From an uncultured Eubacterium sp. (GTDB taxonomy: Bacteria > Bacillota > Clostridia > Lachnospirales > Lachnospiraceae): a DNA stretch of 64,000 bases. Made by a program: the position numbers and the translations under genes. Shown piece by piece: positions 16,873-25,346 of this stretch. A model generated the notes under the pieces. The model had not been told where the DNA came from, did not search any database, and saw nothing but the letters and a program-made list of their open reading frames with translations. The stretch is from positions 231,378 through 295,377 of the forward strand of contig CAMUHY010000003.1 in NCBI GenBank assembly GCA_947088865.1, given 5' to 3'. The stretch's first letter is position 1. Each line of letters begins with the position of its first letter.

Positions 16873-19800
16873 TCAATTATTATATTGTCCTACTAAAGCC
16901 TTTTTCAATCTTCTTTCTTCGCCTTGTATATAATGAAGAGAGGTTCTTCCTATTTCCTTTCCATTTATCTCAATAATTTTTCCTTCTTGAACAACTGTAA
17001 GAAGTTGTCTTAAAAGTATATTGGTTTCAAAATAATCTTGCTTACATCTATCATATGAAGATAAACAATCATTTGTAATTGCTACATAGGGAGATTTTTT
17101 ATAAATATTATTCATACTTGACATAGGAACTGCTTGTAAAATATAGCTAAATTTTTTCATAGATACTAATATTGGTAAATACACATTTTCTAATCCATTT
17201 TGAAATCCTTGCATAGTATAATCTCCCAATTCAAACATAACTTTTGATGGACTATGAATCTGTAAAGTTGTTTTAATAGTATTTGTTAGATTATAGGCAA
17301 TTTCTTCTAATTTTTTATATAAAGTACTTTCCATACTTGCAAATCCATCATATAATCCATTCATTGCATCTATTCCAATCTGCATAAATGGTAATTTTAT
17401 ATCAGAAAATTTGTCAAGTATCTTATTTATATAAATTGATATTTCATTTATAGTTTTATCTTCATTTTTAATAATTCCTATATTATATCCTTCAATAGTA
17501 TCCATTCCAAATTGTTCTGTTGTTTTTGAAGGACTTCCAAAACGCATTGCACTATTATGAATTGCTTGAACAACTTTTGTCATCCATGTTTCTACTACTT
17601 CTTTCGATGAGTCACTATTATTTTCTATACTTTCATCATATCCAATAATAGTATTGCTTCCAAATTCTGCTGCTCTTTCTTTTGCAAGTTGAGCAATTCC
17701 TTCTGTTGCTCCATCAATAATTTCTTTATAATTATCATTTAAAACACCTTGTAAATCTCTATTTCCAATATATTCACTTTGAAAATCAAATAAAGCCTTA
17801 TATATTTCTTCTAAAGCTTCACTTCCCCATGCTACATTATCTATTTTTAAATTATCAAAAGAACTTTTTATCGCAAGAGATAATTCTTCTATATTTTTCT
17901 TTTGCTTATCCACAGCTTCTTTAACATATCCTGTTTCTGAAGCTGCTCCTCCAGTTATTCTGTTCCAAGCTTGCCCCCAAAATCCTTTTTCTCCCCATTC
18001 ACTTTTTGCGTTTTGAATAATCCCATTAATGCTATTAATAAAATCCAACTGAATTACATCTGTTAATTCAACAGCTTTTAATGAAATATCTCTTTTTAAA
18101 AGTTCCAAAGCTCTTGGAAGTGCATTTAACTTTTCTTGTATTTCCTCTGCCTGCGGGCTATTTTCCCCATAGTAATCTATTGCATATTTAAGTTCTTCTG
18201 TTAAAGATGCTTTTATTCCTTCTATTGCATTAGTAACATTTTCGTTTGCTTCTTGTGTAGTTATAGCTACTTCATTTAAAAATTTTTCTAGTTTTTCTTT
18301 ATCAAGGCTTCCATCTTCTATTATTAAATTACTATAATCAATTTGACTTAAAGCCAACTCATAATTATTGATAGATTCTGTTAATTTATCTGCTTGAGTC
18401 ATTAAATTAGCCAACTCTTCTTTATATTCCCAATAATTCGGATTTGATGGGTCTGTTGTTGAAAGTAATTCTGTTAATTCTTTAATTCTATTTTCTACCT
18501 TATCATTTATTTGTAATATAGTTGTTACTGTGTTTTCTACTGAAATTCCAAGTTTATCATACACTTTAGATAAAATGCCATTCTCTCCAAATGCTATTAT
18601 TAAAGTATCTTCTAGTGAAGTAAACTTTTCTTTTGCTGTCATTGACAATTTTTCAAATAACTCTGTCAGTTTTGATGTACCTTCTTCAACAGATAATACT
18701 CCCATATTCATTGACGTTTCTATCTTTTCTATTTCAAGCCATGTATCACGAATATTTAAATCTGCCTGTTGTAATTCTGATGACTTTTCTGTAATATTAC
18801 AAAAACCTTCTCCAATTTTTTGTATTGTATTTGTATATTGATTTGTAATTTCTTCTAATGAAATACCACCTGGATTAGAAAAAGCTTTTTTTATAGAATT
18901 TCCTATTTCTTCTACTCTAATTTCATTAAAAGCTTCCTTTATTCCAACAATTAATGCCACTACTCCTGTAATTGCTGCCACTGCCAATCCAGCAGGTCCA
19001 AAAGCAGTATATAAAGCCAGACTTGCCAGACTTGCTGCTGCTGCAATTTTGCCAAGTGAAGCACCTACGTTATTGCTATCTCTTACAATATCACTAAAAG
19101 CATTTTTCATCACTTTAAATTCTCCAACTACAGCTACAACACCAATAATCCCTTTTTGTAATCCTGTTAAATTATTGCGTATATTTTCTATTCCTAAATT
19201 TAATCCTGCAAAAAATTGTCCATTTTGAATTCCTGTTTTTAAATATGAAAAAGAATCTGAAGCTATCTTTACAACTTTTCCTAATTTTGGAAAAGAAGCT
19301 GTCAATTTGCTAAGCGCTGCTGTATTGCCAAACAAAGCAGTAAATGTAAGAACGATATTATCCAAAAGAGGATACAGTTTTTTAATTGCAGGAATCATTA
19401 AAAGAAAGGTTGCATTTACATCTAAATTTGAAAAAAAGGTTCCAATGCCTTTAAACACATCTCCCCAATGAATATTTGTAATCGCTGTAACAATTATCTG
19501 TTTTACACCATTTACCCATGTATTTAATGTTTGCGCCAATGCTTTAAAATCAAAGTTTGCAAAAAAATTGTTAATTGCACTTGCAATAGAATATCCAAAA
19601 TTTTCAAAATCAAAATTTTGTCCAAATGATAATGCTGCATAAATAGCGGTGTTAAGCGCTTTTGCAATCGTTTGCCCAACCGCGCCAAACAAATCTGGTG
19701 AAATAAGCGCATTTAAAAAATCGGCAAGTCCTTTGCCAAAATTTCTTGCTCCTTCATATATACGACTCCAATTTATTTGATTCAAGGCTTTAGTCAATGT

Positions 19801-20637
19801 TTCTCCAATATAACTTCCAAGTTTTGATAATGTATCAATATCACTTTTATAATTATCCCAAATGGTTTTTGTCTTTACAAATTCACCGCCAATACTAGCG
19901 CCAGAATTACCAACTCCCCCACTGCTGTAAGAAGTATCTTGTGTTTTAATCACATTTAATTCATCAAAAGCACGTACCCCTTTGCTCATTTTTTCAACAT
20001 TCTTTGCAGCAACGCCTGTACTAGCTGCTACATTTTGGGCATTCGATGACCAATCGTCAAACGTACCAGCTGTACTGCCTACTTCAAACTTCCAGCCAAA
20101 AATAGCGCCAAGTGCCTCTGTTACTTTTTGGGTAAACCCAATCACATGCTGCAATGTATCATCAAGTATTACTCTAAATGGTCCAAATGCGTTGCTTAAC
20201 ATATTGCCAAACATCTTATCCAATTCACCTAAGCTATCAACGGATGCCATATCCTGTATAAGTTTTTCAAAGTCCAAAGATACACTTGATATATAATCCG
20301 ATAACACAATACAACTATCTGCTTGTTTATCAAGAATATTTGTATCTATTCCTAGTGAATTTTTTAAATCCAATCCATTTGCAACAGATGTAAAATTTAT
20401 TGTGCCAGTCTTTTGCAAACGATTTATTTCACTGTTAAGCGACTTTATTTCTTGTTCTATTTTTATTAAATTGCTGCTATTTATTTTATTTAACACCTCT
20501 ATATTTGACACATCTATTTTTTCAAGTTTTTTCAAACTTCTAAATAATTTATCCATATCTTTAATTGCTTTTGACACATTTGTTTTTACTTCTATTTCTA
20601 AAACTGTGTCACTTTTATCTATTATCACTCTTTCCAT
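16873..20637 (-). CDS. Tail tape measure protein
   Basis: 1254 aa. It sets tail length and is a template for tube assembly. The N-terminal third is coiled coil (KAIKDMDKLFRSLKKLEKID; SLNSEINRLQKTG), the centre is an alanine/glycine-rich hydrophobic region (ASLASLALYTAFGPAGLAVA; ITGVVALIVGIKEAF), and amphipathic helices with MRFGSPSKTTEQFG and IHSPSKVMFELGDYTMQGF follow, both signatures of Firmicutes tape measures. At the usual ~1.5 angstrom per residue the tail would be near 190 nm. The frame is intact over 3.7 kb, arguing for recent or ongoing function. It is separated from the upstream chaperone genes by cargo pair 1 and a terminator (20665-20689), so it needs its own promoter or antitermination. 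Confidence 0.93.
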   Translation of the reverse strand: MERVIIDKSDTVLEIEVKTNVSKAIKDMDKLFRSLKKLEKIDVSNIEVLNKINSSNLIKIEQEIKSLNSEINRLQKTGTINFTSVANGLDLKNSLGIDTNILDKQADSCIVLSDYISSVSLDFEKLIQDMASVDSLGELDKMFGNMLSNAFGPFRVILDDTLQHVIGFTQKVTEALGAIFGWKFEVGSTAGTFDDWSSNAQNVAASTGVAAKNVEKMSKGVRAFDELNVIKTQDTSYSSGGVGNSGASIGGEFVKTKTIWDNYKSDIDTLSKLGSYIGETLTKALNQINWSRIYEGARNFGKGLADFLNALISPDLFGAVGQTIAKALNTAIYAALSFGQNFDFENFGYSIASAINNFFANFDFKALAQTLNTWVNGVKQIIVTAITNIHWGDVFKGIGTFFSNLDVNATFLLMIPAIKKLYPLLDNIVLTFTALFGNTAALSKLTASFPKLGKVVKIASDSFSYLKTGIQNGQFFAGLNLGIENIRNNLTGLQKGIIGVVAVVGEFKVMKNAFSDIVRDSNNVGASLGKIAAAASLASLALYTAFGPAGLAVAAITGVVALIVGIKEAFNEIRVEEIGNSIKKAFSNPGGISLEEITNQYTNTIQKIGEGFCNITEKSSELQQADLNIRDTWLEIEKIETSMNMGVLSVEEGTSKLTELFEKLSMTAKEKFTSLEDTLIIAFGENGILSKVYDKLGISVENTVTTILQINDKVENRIKELTELLSTTDPSNPNYWEYKEELANLMTQADKLTESINNYELALSQIDYSNLIIEDGSLDKEKLEKFLNEVAITTQEANENVTNAIEGIKASLTEELKYAIDYYGENSPQAEEIQEKLNALPRALELLKRDISLKAVELTDVIQLDFINSINGIIQNAKSEWGEKGFWGQAWNRITGGAASETGYVKEAVDKQKKNIEELSLAIKSSFDNLKIDNVAWGSEALEEIYKALFDFQSEYIGNRDLQGVLNDNYKEIIDGATEGIAQLAKERAAEFGSNTIIGYDESIENNSDSSKEVVETWMTKVVQAIHNSAMRFGSPSKTTEQFGMDTIEGYNIGIIKNEDKTINEISIYINKILDKFSDIKLPFMQIGIDAMNGLYDGFASMESTLYKKLEEIAYNLTNTIKTTLQIHSPSKVMFELGDYTMQGFQNGLENVYLPILVSMKKFSYILQAVPMSSMNNIYKKSPYVAITNDCLSSYDRCKQDYFETNILLRQLLTVVQEGKIIEINGKEIGRTSLHYIQGEERRLKKALVGQYNN

Positions 20638-20664
20638 AATTTCACCACCTCTTTACAGTAAACA

Positions 20665-20689
20665 AAAAAGAGGGCTAAAGCCCTCTTTT
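20665..20689. terminator. Bidirectional terminator between cargo pair 1 and tape measure
   Basis: AAAAGAGGGCTAAAGCCCTCTTTT: a 10-bp stem with a 4-base loop, A-tract before and T-tract after on both strands. Confidence 0.85.
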
Positions 20690-20732
20690 CATAAAACATT
20701 AAAAATATTTGTAAAATATTACATTCATTACT

Positions 20733-21170
20733 CTAAACATAATACGGGTTTGGTCTTGTGGCAATAATTATAATATCTACAAACCAGCCTATTCCAAACA
20801 GCCCAAATGTAAATAAATATAACAAGCCCATTCCTGCACTTCCTTCATAAAATTTATGTGCTCCTAAATATCCAAACAAAATACATAATATCAACGCAAC
20901 CACTTTATCAACCTGTTTTGGCGGTCTAATAGTAGGCGGATACGGCGGTCTTGCAGAAGCATTGGCAACATTATTTATCACAACGCCTCTACCAGAGGTT
21001 GTATTTTCAACCTGTCTTCCGCATTTTGTACATATAATGCTATTTTCTGGTATCTTTTCCCCGCAAAACTTACAAAACTTCATCTTTTCAAATGAATATC
21101 CACAGTGCGGACAGCTTCTTGCCGTATCGCTTATTTCTCTTTTACATTCTGGACAGTTTATCAATGCCAT
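20733..21170 (-). CDS. Zinc-ribbon plus TM2-domain membrane protein, cargo gene
   Basis: 145 aa. Two zinc ribbons at the N-terminus (CPECKREISDTARSCPHCG, residues 5-23; CKFCGEKIPENSIICTKCG, residues 33-51), a Pro-rich linker, then a TM2 domain with two membrane segments (VDKVVALILCILFGYLGAHK; LYLFTFGLFGIGWFVDIIII) and its characteristic GYLGAHKFYxG motif. Start at 21170 has AAGGAGG 8 bases upstream. It follows gene 21222 by 51 bp and lies before a strong terminator. TM2/zinc-ribbon proteins are generally bacterial housekeeping or stress proteins rather than phage structural genes, so this is cargo; its role is unknown. Confidence 0.85.
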   Translation of the reverse strand: MALINCPECKREISDTARSCPHCGYSFEKMKFCKFCGEKIPENSIICTKCGRQVENTTSGRGVVINNVANASARPPYPPTIRPPKQVDKVVALILCILFGYLGAHKFYEGSAGMGLLYLFTFGLFGIGWFVDIIIIATRPNPYYV

Positions 21171-21221
21171 GCAAATTCCTCCTTCAATGTACAAGTCAAA
21201 AAGTATGTATCATCTGTATTC

Positions 21222-21863
21222 TTATTTTTCAATTAAAAATTTGAATTTTTTACTTTTCCATACTTCTGGTGAAAACTCTATTTCAACTTTTTCCCAATCT
21301 GCATTCACTTCATATCCTATCCAGCCTTTCATCTTCTTTCCAGCTGCTACACTTCCATCAAGCGTAGAATCCGACTTATCAATCATTGCTGCCACAGAAT
21401 AATTTAATGAATAATCATCTGCATAAGCCTTAAAGCTTAACAAACTACTGATTGCTAAATCTTTATCTGAATTATTTGCAATTTCAAATTCAGCAAGAAC
21501 AAATACTTTTCCTTCGGACGGCTTATAAAAATTAGAGCCTTCACTCTCTTCATAATTGCTCAAAGTTACTTGAATATCTTGCATTTGCGCTGTCTCGCCT
21601 ACTGTAAATGTATCTTTTTTAGTTTCTTCTGTGGTAGCATCATTTCCAGCATTATCTTCGACAGAATTGTTTGTATTTACTTTTTTAGGTCCATCGTCCT
21701 TTCCAAATGCTGCTGCAACAACTCCTATTACAATAAAAACGGCCACTGCAATTAAAATATATTTTAATGCTCCGCCTTGTCTTTTTCCACATTGAAGACA
21801 CATGTTTGAATTGAGAGGCATCTCAGCTTGGCAGTACTTACATTTTTTTGTTCCATTTGTCAT
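21222..21863 (-). CDS. Zinc-ribbon, membrane-anchored DUF4352-like protein, cargo gene
   Basis: 213 aa. One zinc ribbon (CKYCQAEMPLNSNMCLQCGK, residues 8-27), one membrane helix (ALKYILIAVAVFIVIGVVAA, residues 32-51), an acidic linker, and an extracellular DUF4352-type beta domain (residues 85-213; QDIQVTLSNYEESEG, GKVFVLAEFEIANNSDKDLA, KKMKGWIGYEV). GGAGG precedes the ATG. With 20733 it forms a two-gene unit bracketed by terminators at 22061-22099 and 20665-20689 inside the tail operon. The DUF4352-type fold echoes the secreted protein at 15869, so the two cargo pairs may be related. Function unknown. Confidence 0.8.
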   Translation of the reverse strand: MTNGTKKCKYCQAEMPLNSNMCLQCGKRQGGALKYILIAVAVFIVIGVVAAAFGKDDGPKKVNTNNSVEDNAGNDATTEETKKDTFTVGETAQMQDIQVTLSNYEESEGSNFYKPSEGKVFVLAEFEIANNSDKDLAISSLLSFKAYADDYSLNYSVAAMIDKSDSTLDGSVAAGKKMKGWIGYEVNADWEKVEIEFSPEVWKSKKFKFLIEK

Positions 21864-22060
21864 TTTTAAACTTCCTCCTTAAATATGTAATGTTCTATAA
21901 AATCATATCATATAAAAAAGATTTTGTCATTAAAAAAATAACAATTAAACTTTTTATGTTTACTATGTTAAAACCAGTATTTATGTGTTGTTGAAAGCTT
22001 TTTATGTTGATAAAAACGTTTGTATTTATGCTCAAAAATAAAAAATAAATTTAACAAAAA

Positions 22061-22099
22061 ATACGATAACATTATCATTTTAAAATAATGTTATCGCAT
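22061..22099 (-). terminator. Terminator after the tail chaperone genes
   Basis: CGATAACATTAT (22064-22075) pairs with ATAATGTTATCG (22085-22096); on the minus strand it is followed by TATTTTTTG. It lies 42 bp after the GT stop. The remaining 170 bp up to the next gene hold nothing else I can identify. Confidence 0.8.
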
Positions 22100-22137
22100 T
22101 ATCACTTATTGCAATTTTTTATATCATTTTTATCTTT

Positions 22138-22856
22138 TTACATTGGACTTTCTGGAAGATTTTGTTCTTTCAATAATTTAATTCTTTGTTTCATTTCAAA
22201 AACAGCACATTCTTCTTTTGACTCACTATACTGTTGTTGTGCATCATCATATATTTCTTGCATAATTGGTCTTCTAATATATTTCGATTTTGCTTTTTTT
22301 CCAGCAAGGCAATGCTCTACTGCAACAGATACGGCCGACATTGTGTATTGATTATACAGCCATGCAAAATAATCCTGCTGTTTTACTTGTTCCTGATGCC
22401 CTTTTAACATAAGATTGATAATATGAGGATTCATATGCCAAAATTCATCCCATGATACTCCAATAGCATTTGCTTTAGGGAACCATTCATTTTCAAATAA
22501 TTCTCTTAACGATTTATAATTTTTTATTTTTTCGGAGTCTTTTAATTCTTGTTCTCTGTAACTTCCGTTTTCGTTCTCTGCTGGAGACTGTGAAAAAAAT
22601 CAGATTTTTCAACCTCTTTTGAAATAATATTTGATAATTCTGTAAAATCGCCGCCATTGGCAATATGCGCTTCTATCTGCTTTCCTGCTTCTTTTTTGCT
22701 TACGCCTGCACAAATACCAAAATACGCACGAATAAAGGATAATTGTTTTTGACCTATCTCTGAAATTTCTATTCCCATATCTTCTAAATCACAAACCAAC
22801 TCAAAATCAAATGGTCTTGCTTTGTACTCTTTTTCATTTATTGTAAATGTATTCAT
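22138..22856 (-). CDS. Tail assembly chaperone GT, produced by -1 frameshift
   Basis: Frameshifted extension of the G protein, about 239 aa, that would guide the tube protein onto the tape measure. The frame containing SWDEFWHMNP and LYNQYTMSAVSVAVEHCL, SKYIRRPIMQE has no good start of its own; it extends upstream without a stop, in the -1 frame, into the 3' end of the G gene. The slip site is T TTT TTT at 22599-22593, exactly in the zero frame as X-XXY-YYZ (GAT TTT TTT CAC). The FW-motif and YxxxP-motif are typical of the T half of Firmicutes tail chaperones. Alone the T part is 98 aa from the Met at 22434, but that Met is unlikely to be a start. Confidence 0.8.
22542..22856 (-). CDS. Tail assembly chaperone G
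   Basis: 104 aa, zero-frame product. NTFTINEKEYKARPFDFELV at the N-terminus, then LSFIRAYFGICAGVSKKEAG, match the clostridial tail-chaperone (TAC) layout: short beta hairpin, then helices. It lies between the tail tube and tape measure genes, where the lambda G/T equivalent belongs. The last ~18 codons contain the slippery heptamer, so a fraction of ribosomes make the longer GT form. Confidence 0.8.
   Translation of the reverse strand: MNTFTINEKEYKARPFDFELVCDLEDMGIEISEIGQKQLSFIRAYFGICAGVSKKEAGKQIEAHIANGGDFTELSNIISKEVEKSDFFHSLQQRTKTEVTENKN
22593..22599 (-). other. Programmed -1 frameshift slippery heptamer
   Basis: T TTT TTT read on the minus strand, in the zero frame of the G gene, 19 codons before its stop. 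The -1 frame is open from there to the T-protein stop at 22138. Confidence 0.75.
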
Positions 22857-22897
22857 ATCTTATTTCTCTTCTTTCTTTTTAATTTTTTTGCTTACAA

Positions 22898-23008
22898 AAA
22901 ACAGGATTGTTTTATGTTAATTGGATATTCGCAATCTGCTACGCTATTTGTTCATAACCTCATAGCTATATATTTTATTTTTATTACTTATTATAACAAT
23001 CCTGTTTT
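22898..23008 (-). repeat. Dispersed repeat copy (R2) enclosed by a 14-bp inverted repeat
   Basis: AAAACAGGATTGTT (22898-22911) and AACAATCCTGTTTT (22995-23008) form a stem whose loop holds a short repeat copy (22914-22960; GGATATTCGCAATCTGCTAC). On the minus strand the stem ends in a T-tract, so it probably is the terminator after the tail tube gene, interrupted or extended by the repeat. Confidence 0.6.
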
Positions 23009-23074
23009 AATGTAAATTTTAGGTTGCCTGTCCTTCTTTTATATTGCCTATATTTGAATTTTTTTTAAATTTAT

Positions 23075-23581
23075 TTAATTACTAGCTTTTGCTGTCAATG
23101 TAATGGATGTAGGATAACCATTTTCGTCTTCAACTACGGTAACATCGTAATCTTTCTCAATCCAACGAGGAACGGTTGATACTGCAATTGTTGCTGTTCC
23201 TGTCAGTTGTTCTTCTGTGGCTTCATCTGGCGAAAAACTCTCTGTTCCAATAAAACCTAAAATTCCTTCGCTTCCCTTGCCATCTGTACCATAAAGAATA
23301 CAAATATCCAACTTCTTACCTTCATTATTTGCAAGTTCATCTTTGTATTGCTTTTCAAATGCACCTTGAACTTCCATTGAACCTGCTGAACGTCTGCCTT
23401 GTTCTTGTGTCTCAACCAAATCTTCCAATGTTGAGGTATCGACCATATTAGGCGAACCAAAAGGGCTTGGAATGGACTTTGCCTTCATAAGAAGCTTATA
23501 CTCACCAGCCCAATAATTTGCTTCATTTGTCTCTTTCTCTTTTACTCTATAAATAATTCTACTTTTTAAACCTATTGCCAT
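23075..23581 (-). CDS. Major tail tube protein
   Basis: 168-aa structural protein that polymerises into the tail tube. Features: MAIGLKSRIIYRVKEKETNE, then NYWAGEYKLLMKAKSIPSPFG, then ATEEQLTGTATIAVSTVPRW with a Ser/Thr-rich end (TSITLTAKASN). This is the TP901-1/clostridial tube-protein pattern. AAGGAGG lies 9 bases before the ATG. It is the first structural gene of the element; in an ordinary siphophage the terminase, portal, capsid and connector genes would precede it, but here the preceding gene is the late-regulator-like 23783. Confidence 0.85.
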   Translation of the reverse strand: MAIGLKSRIIYRVKEKETNEANYWAGEYKLLMKAKSIPSPFGSPNMVDTSTLEDLVETQEQGRRSAGSMEVQGAFEKQYKDELANNEGKKLDICILYGTDGKGSEGILGFIGTESFSPDEATEEQLTGTATIAVSTVPRWIEKDYDVTVVEDENGYPTSITLTAKASN

Positions 23582-23782
23582 TGTTGTTACCTCCTTTATT
23601 TTTCACCTTTCACTGGCAACATAAATAGTTATCCCCTTGCAACCTCTTTTATGAAACAAGGTCAAACAACAAATACTTTACCTTGTATCAAATAGTCAAT
23701 ATGAAGCTATTGATTTAGGGAATTTTCAATTTCTTCGATTTTAAGTCTACCAGATTTTCAATAGGACATTCTATGACATGTT

Positions 23783-24211
23783 TTATTCTTCTAAATACTC
23801 TACTCCATACTTTTTTTCAAATTCTTTTAAAGCTTTTTCATGTAATCTTGTAATTTGTCTAAACGAATAATTCATATCTTGTGCTATCTTCTCAAACGTT
23901 TTCTGCTCAATATATCTTGAAAATAAAATATCATAAAAAACCTCATTTTCTATACTGTCAATCTGTGTAATAATCTCATTTTTTCTGTCTACATACTCAT
24001 AAATTATCTTATCAAGCTGATGCTGGAGCGCATCAATTTTTGCATAAGTATTGCCAATCTTATCATAAGCTAACGTTGTTTTTACTTTCTCTTCACCATT
24101 TATTGCTGATATACTATAAGACAGTTCTCTTATTTGTGATATTTCAGATAACTTATTTTTTATTGTTCTATTTATCCTGCTAATCTGCAAAAGATACTCT
24201 TTTGTTGTCAT
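23783..24211 (-). CDS. Phage late-gene regulator-like protein (sigma-70-region-4/DUF1492 type)
   Basis: 142 aa. The N-terminal half is coiled coil (QISRINRTIKNKLSEISQIR; KIDALQHQLDKIIYEYVDRK). The C-terminal part (YDILFSRYIEQKTFEKIAQD, FRQITRLHEKALKEFEKKYG) is a sigma region 4-like helix-turn-helix seen in RinA/ArpU-type regulators of Firmicutes prophages. In those phages this gene sits just before the terminase and turns on the late operon. Here it is followed by a 201-bp gap and the tail tube gene. That gap contains TTGACC and an imperfect hairpin (ACAAGGT/ACCTTGT) but no gene. Confidence 0.7.
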   Translation of the reverse strand: MTTKEYLLQISRINRTIKNKLSEISQIRELSYSISAINGEEKVKTTLAYDKIGNTYAKIDALQHQLDKIIYEYVDRKNEIITQIDSIENEVFYDILFSRYIEQKTFEKIAQDMNYSFRQITRLHEKALKEFEKKYGVEYLEE

Positions 24212-24247
24212 TATGACTCCCCCTATTCCAAAATTGAATTTATACCA

Positions 24248-25141
24248 TCAAATGTAATTTCGGACATGATACATTATATTTTTCAAAATCTTTTCTGAGG
24301 CAAAATGGGGCAAATTATAATTTGTCACCTTCTCAAATTTTATTGAAAAATAATGGTCAATGATTTCTTTATATTCTTCATTTCCATCAATATCCGATAC
24401 CAAAGACAGTATGGTATGCCCCCAATCATCCTTATATTTTTTTGTAAAACGCTCCATAATAATTTTTAGCGTCTCATCTGTTAAAACAGGATGTAAATTT
24501 CCTGTCAACTTATAATATTGTTCAATAAAGTACCAAATACAACACACAACATTTTCTGACTGCACCTTCTTCATATGCATCTCATCAGTACTTATCTTTT
24601 CTGCACGTTTTATCATTTCATCAAGCCGGTCTTTTTGCTTTTTAAAAGAATACCAATTTTTATTAGATTCTTTCTTTTGTCTTATAAATGTTGAATTAAA
24701 TTTCTCAGTTGTTGATATATTGATATTTAATTGACCTTGTTTTTCTGCATCTTGAAATTCAATCATCAGATTTTCTACATCTTGTTTTTGTATCTTTTGT
24801 TTTTGTGCCTGCCGCTTTTCTATACCTTGTTTTATTTCAAACTGTGGTTCTTCGTATACTTCATACTCATATTTTAATCTTCCATTATCGGTTTCATTTG
24901 GAAGTTTTTTTGAGACAATAACATACCGATTTAATTTCAACTCATTTAAAGCAGACTTCACAGCAGTTTCATTTTCTTTACAGATAGCACATAACCCTGC
25001 AATCGAATAATTCCAATCATCAGGCAGAGAAAGCATAACGGACAACAAACCCTTTGCCTTTAAACTTAAATTTTTATCTCGAAGATGAATATTGCTCATA
25101 ATCGTAAAATTCTTATTTTTATGTACCCTTATCACAGACAT
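24248..25141 (-). CDS. Replication initiator-like helix-turn-helix protein
   Basis: 297 aa. The first ~95 residues (IRVHKNKNFTIMSNIHLRDK, LSLKAKGLLSVMLSLPDDWN, YSIAGLCAICKENETAVKSA) are the winged-helix domain found at the N-terminus of many phage/ICE replisome-organiser proteins (DnaD/RepA_N-like). The middle is charged and probably unstructured; the C-terminal third is helical and may contact helicase loader or DNA. It is the first gene at the right end, 186 bp from attR, and reads leftward into the tail genes. The element thus keeps replication-type functions while lacking packaging genes. Confidence 0.75.
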   Translation of the reverse strand: MSVIRVHKNKNFTIMSNIHLRDKNLSLKAKGLLSVMLSLPDDWNYSIAGLCAICKENETAVKSALNELKLNRYVIVSKKLPNETDNGRLKYEYEVYEEPQFEIKQGIEKRQAQKQKIQKQDVENLMIEFQDAEKQGQLNINISTTEKFNSTFIRQKKESNKNWYSFKKQKDRLDEMIKRAEKISTDEMHMKKVQSENVVCCIWYFIEQYYKLTGNLHPVLTDETLKIIMERFTKKYKDDWGHTILSLVSDIDGNEEYKEIIDHYFSIKFEKVTNYNLPHFASEKILKNIMYHVRNYI

Positions 25142-25283
25142 TGAATCAAACTCCCCAGTTAAATTTTATTATTTTATTAACAAAAGACCATCCGAGTGCC
25201 AATTTTGCATCAAAATATAGAGACGGATATAAAATTTTATATCATATCATTTTTCTAAAAATCACAAACTATCTTGTTTTAAA

Positions 25284-25312
25284 GCTTTATATCAAACCTT
25301 ATTGCTTTATAT
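25284..25312. other. Direct repeats near attR, possible integrase arm sites
   Basis: GCTTTATAT occurs at 25284-25292 and 25304-25312, 20 bp apart, each followed by (A/C)AAA-like sequence, just inside attR. Assigned by position only. Confidence 0.3.
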
Positions 25313-25346
25313 ACAAATCATAAAATTCTACGATTCCTAGTTTCAT
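25299..25346 (-). pseudogene. Decoy 5' fragment of ychF at attR
   Basis: From the ATG at 25346 leftward the frame reads MKLGIV, identical to the first six residues of YchF, then diverges (EFYDLYIKQ) and stops at 25299. This is what insertion at the ychF start should leave at the other end and confirms the att assignment. Confidence 0.75.

Noticed and set aside
22138-22434. Independent 98-aa gene starting at the Met at 22434
   Set aside because: No RBS, and the frame continues upstream into the G gene in the -1 frame through the slippery site.
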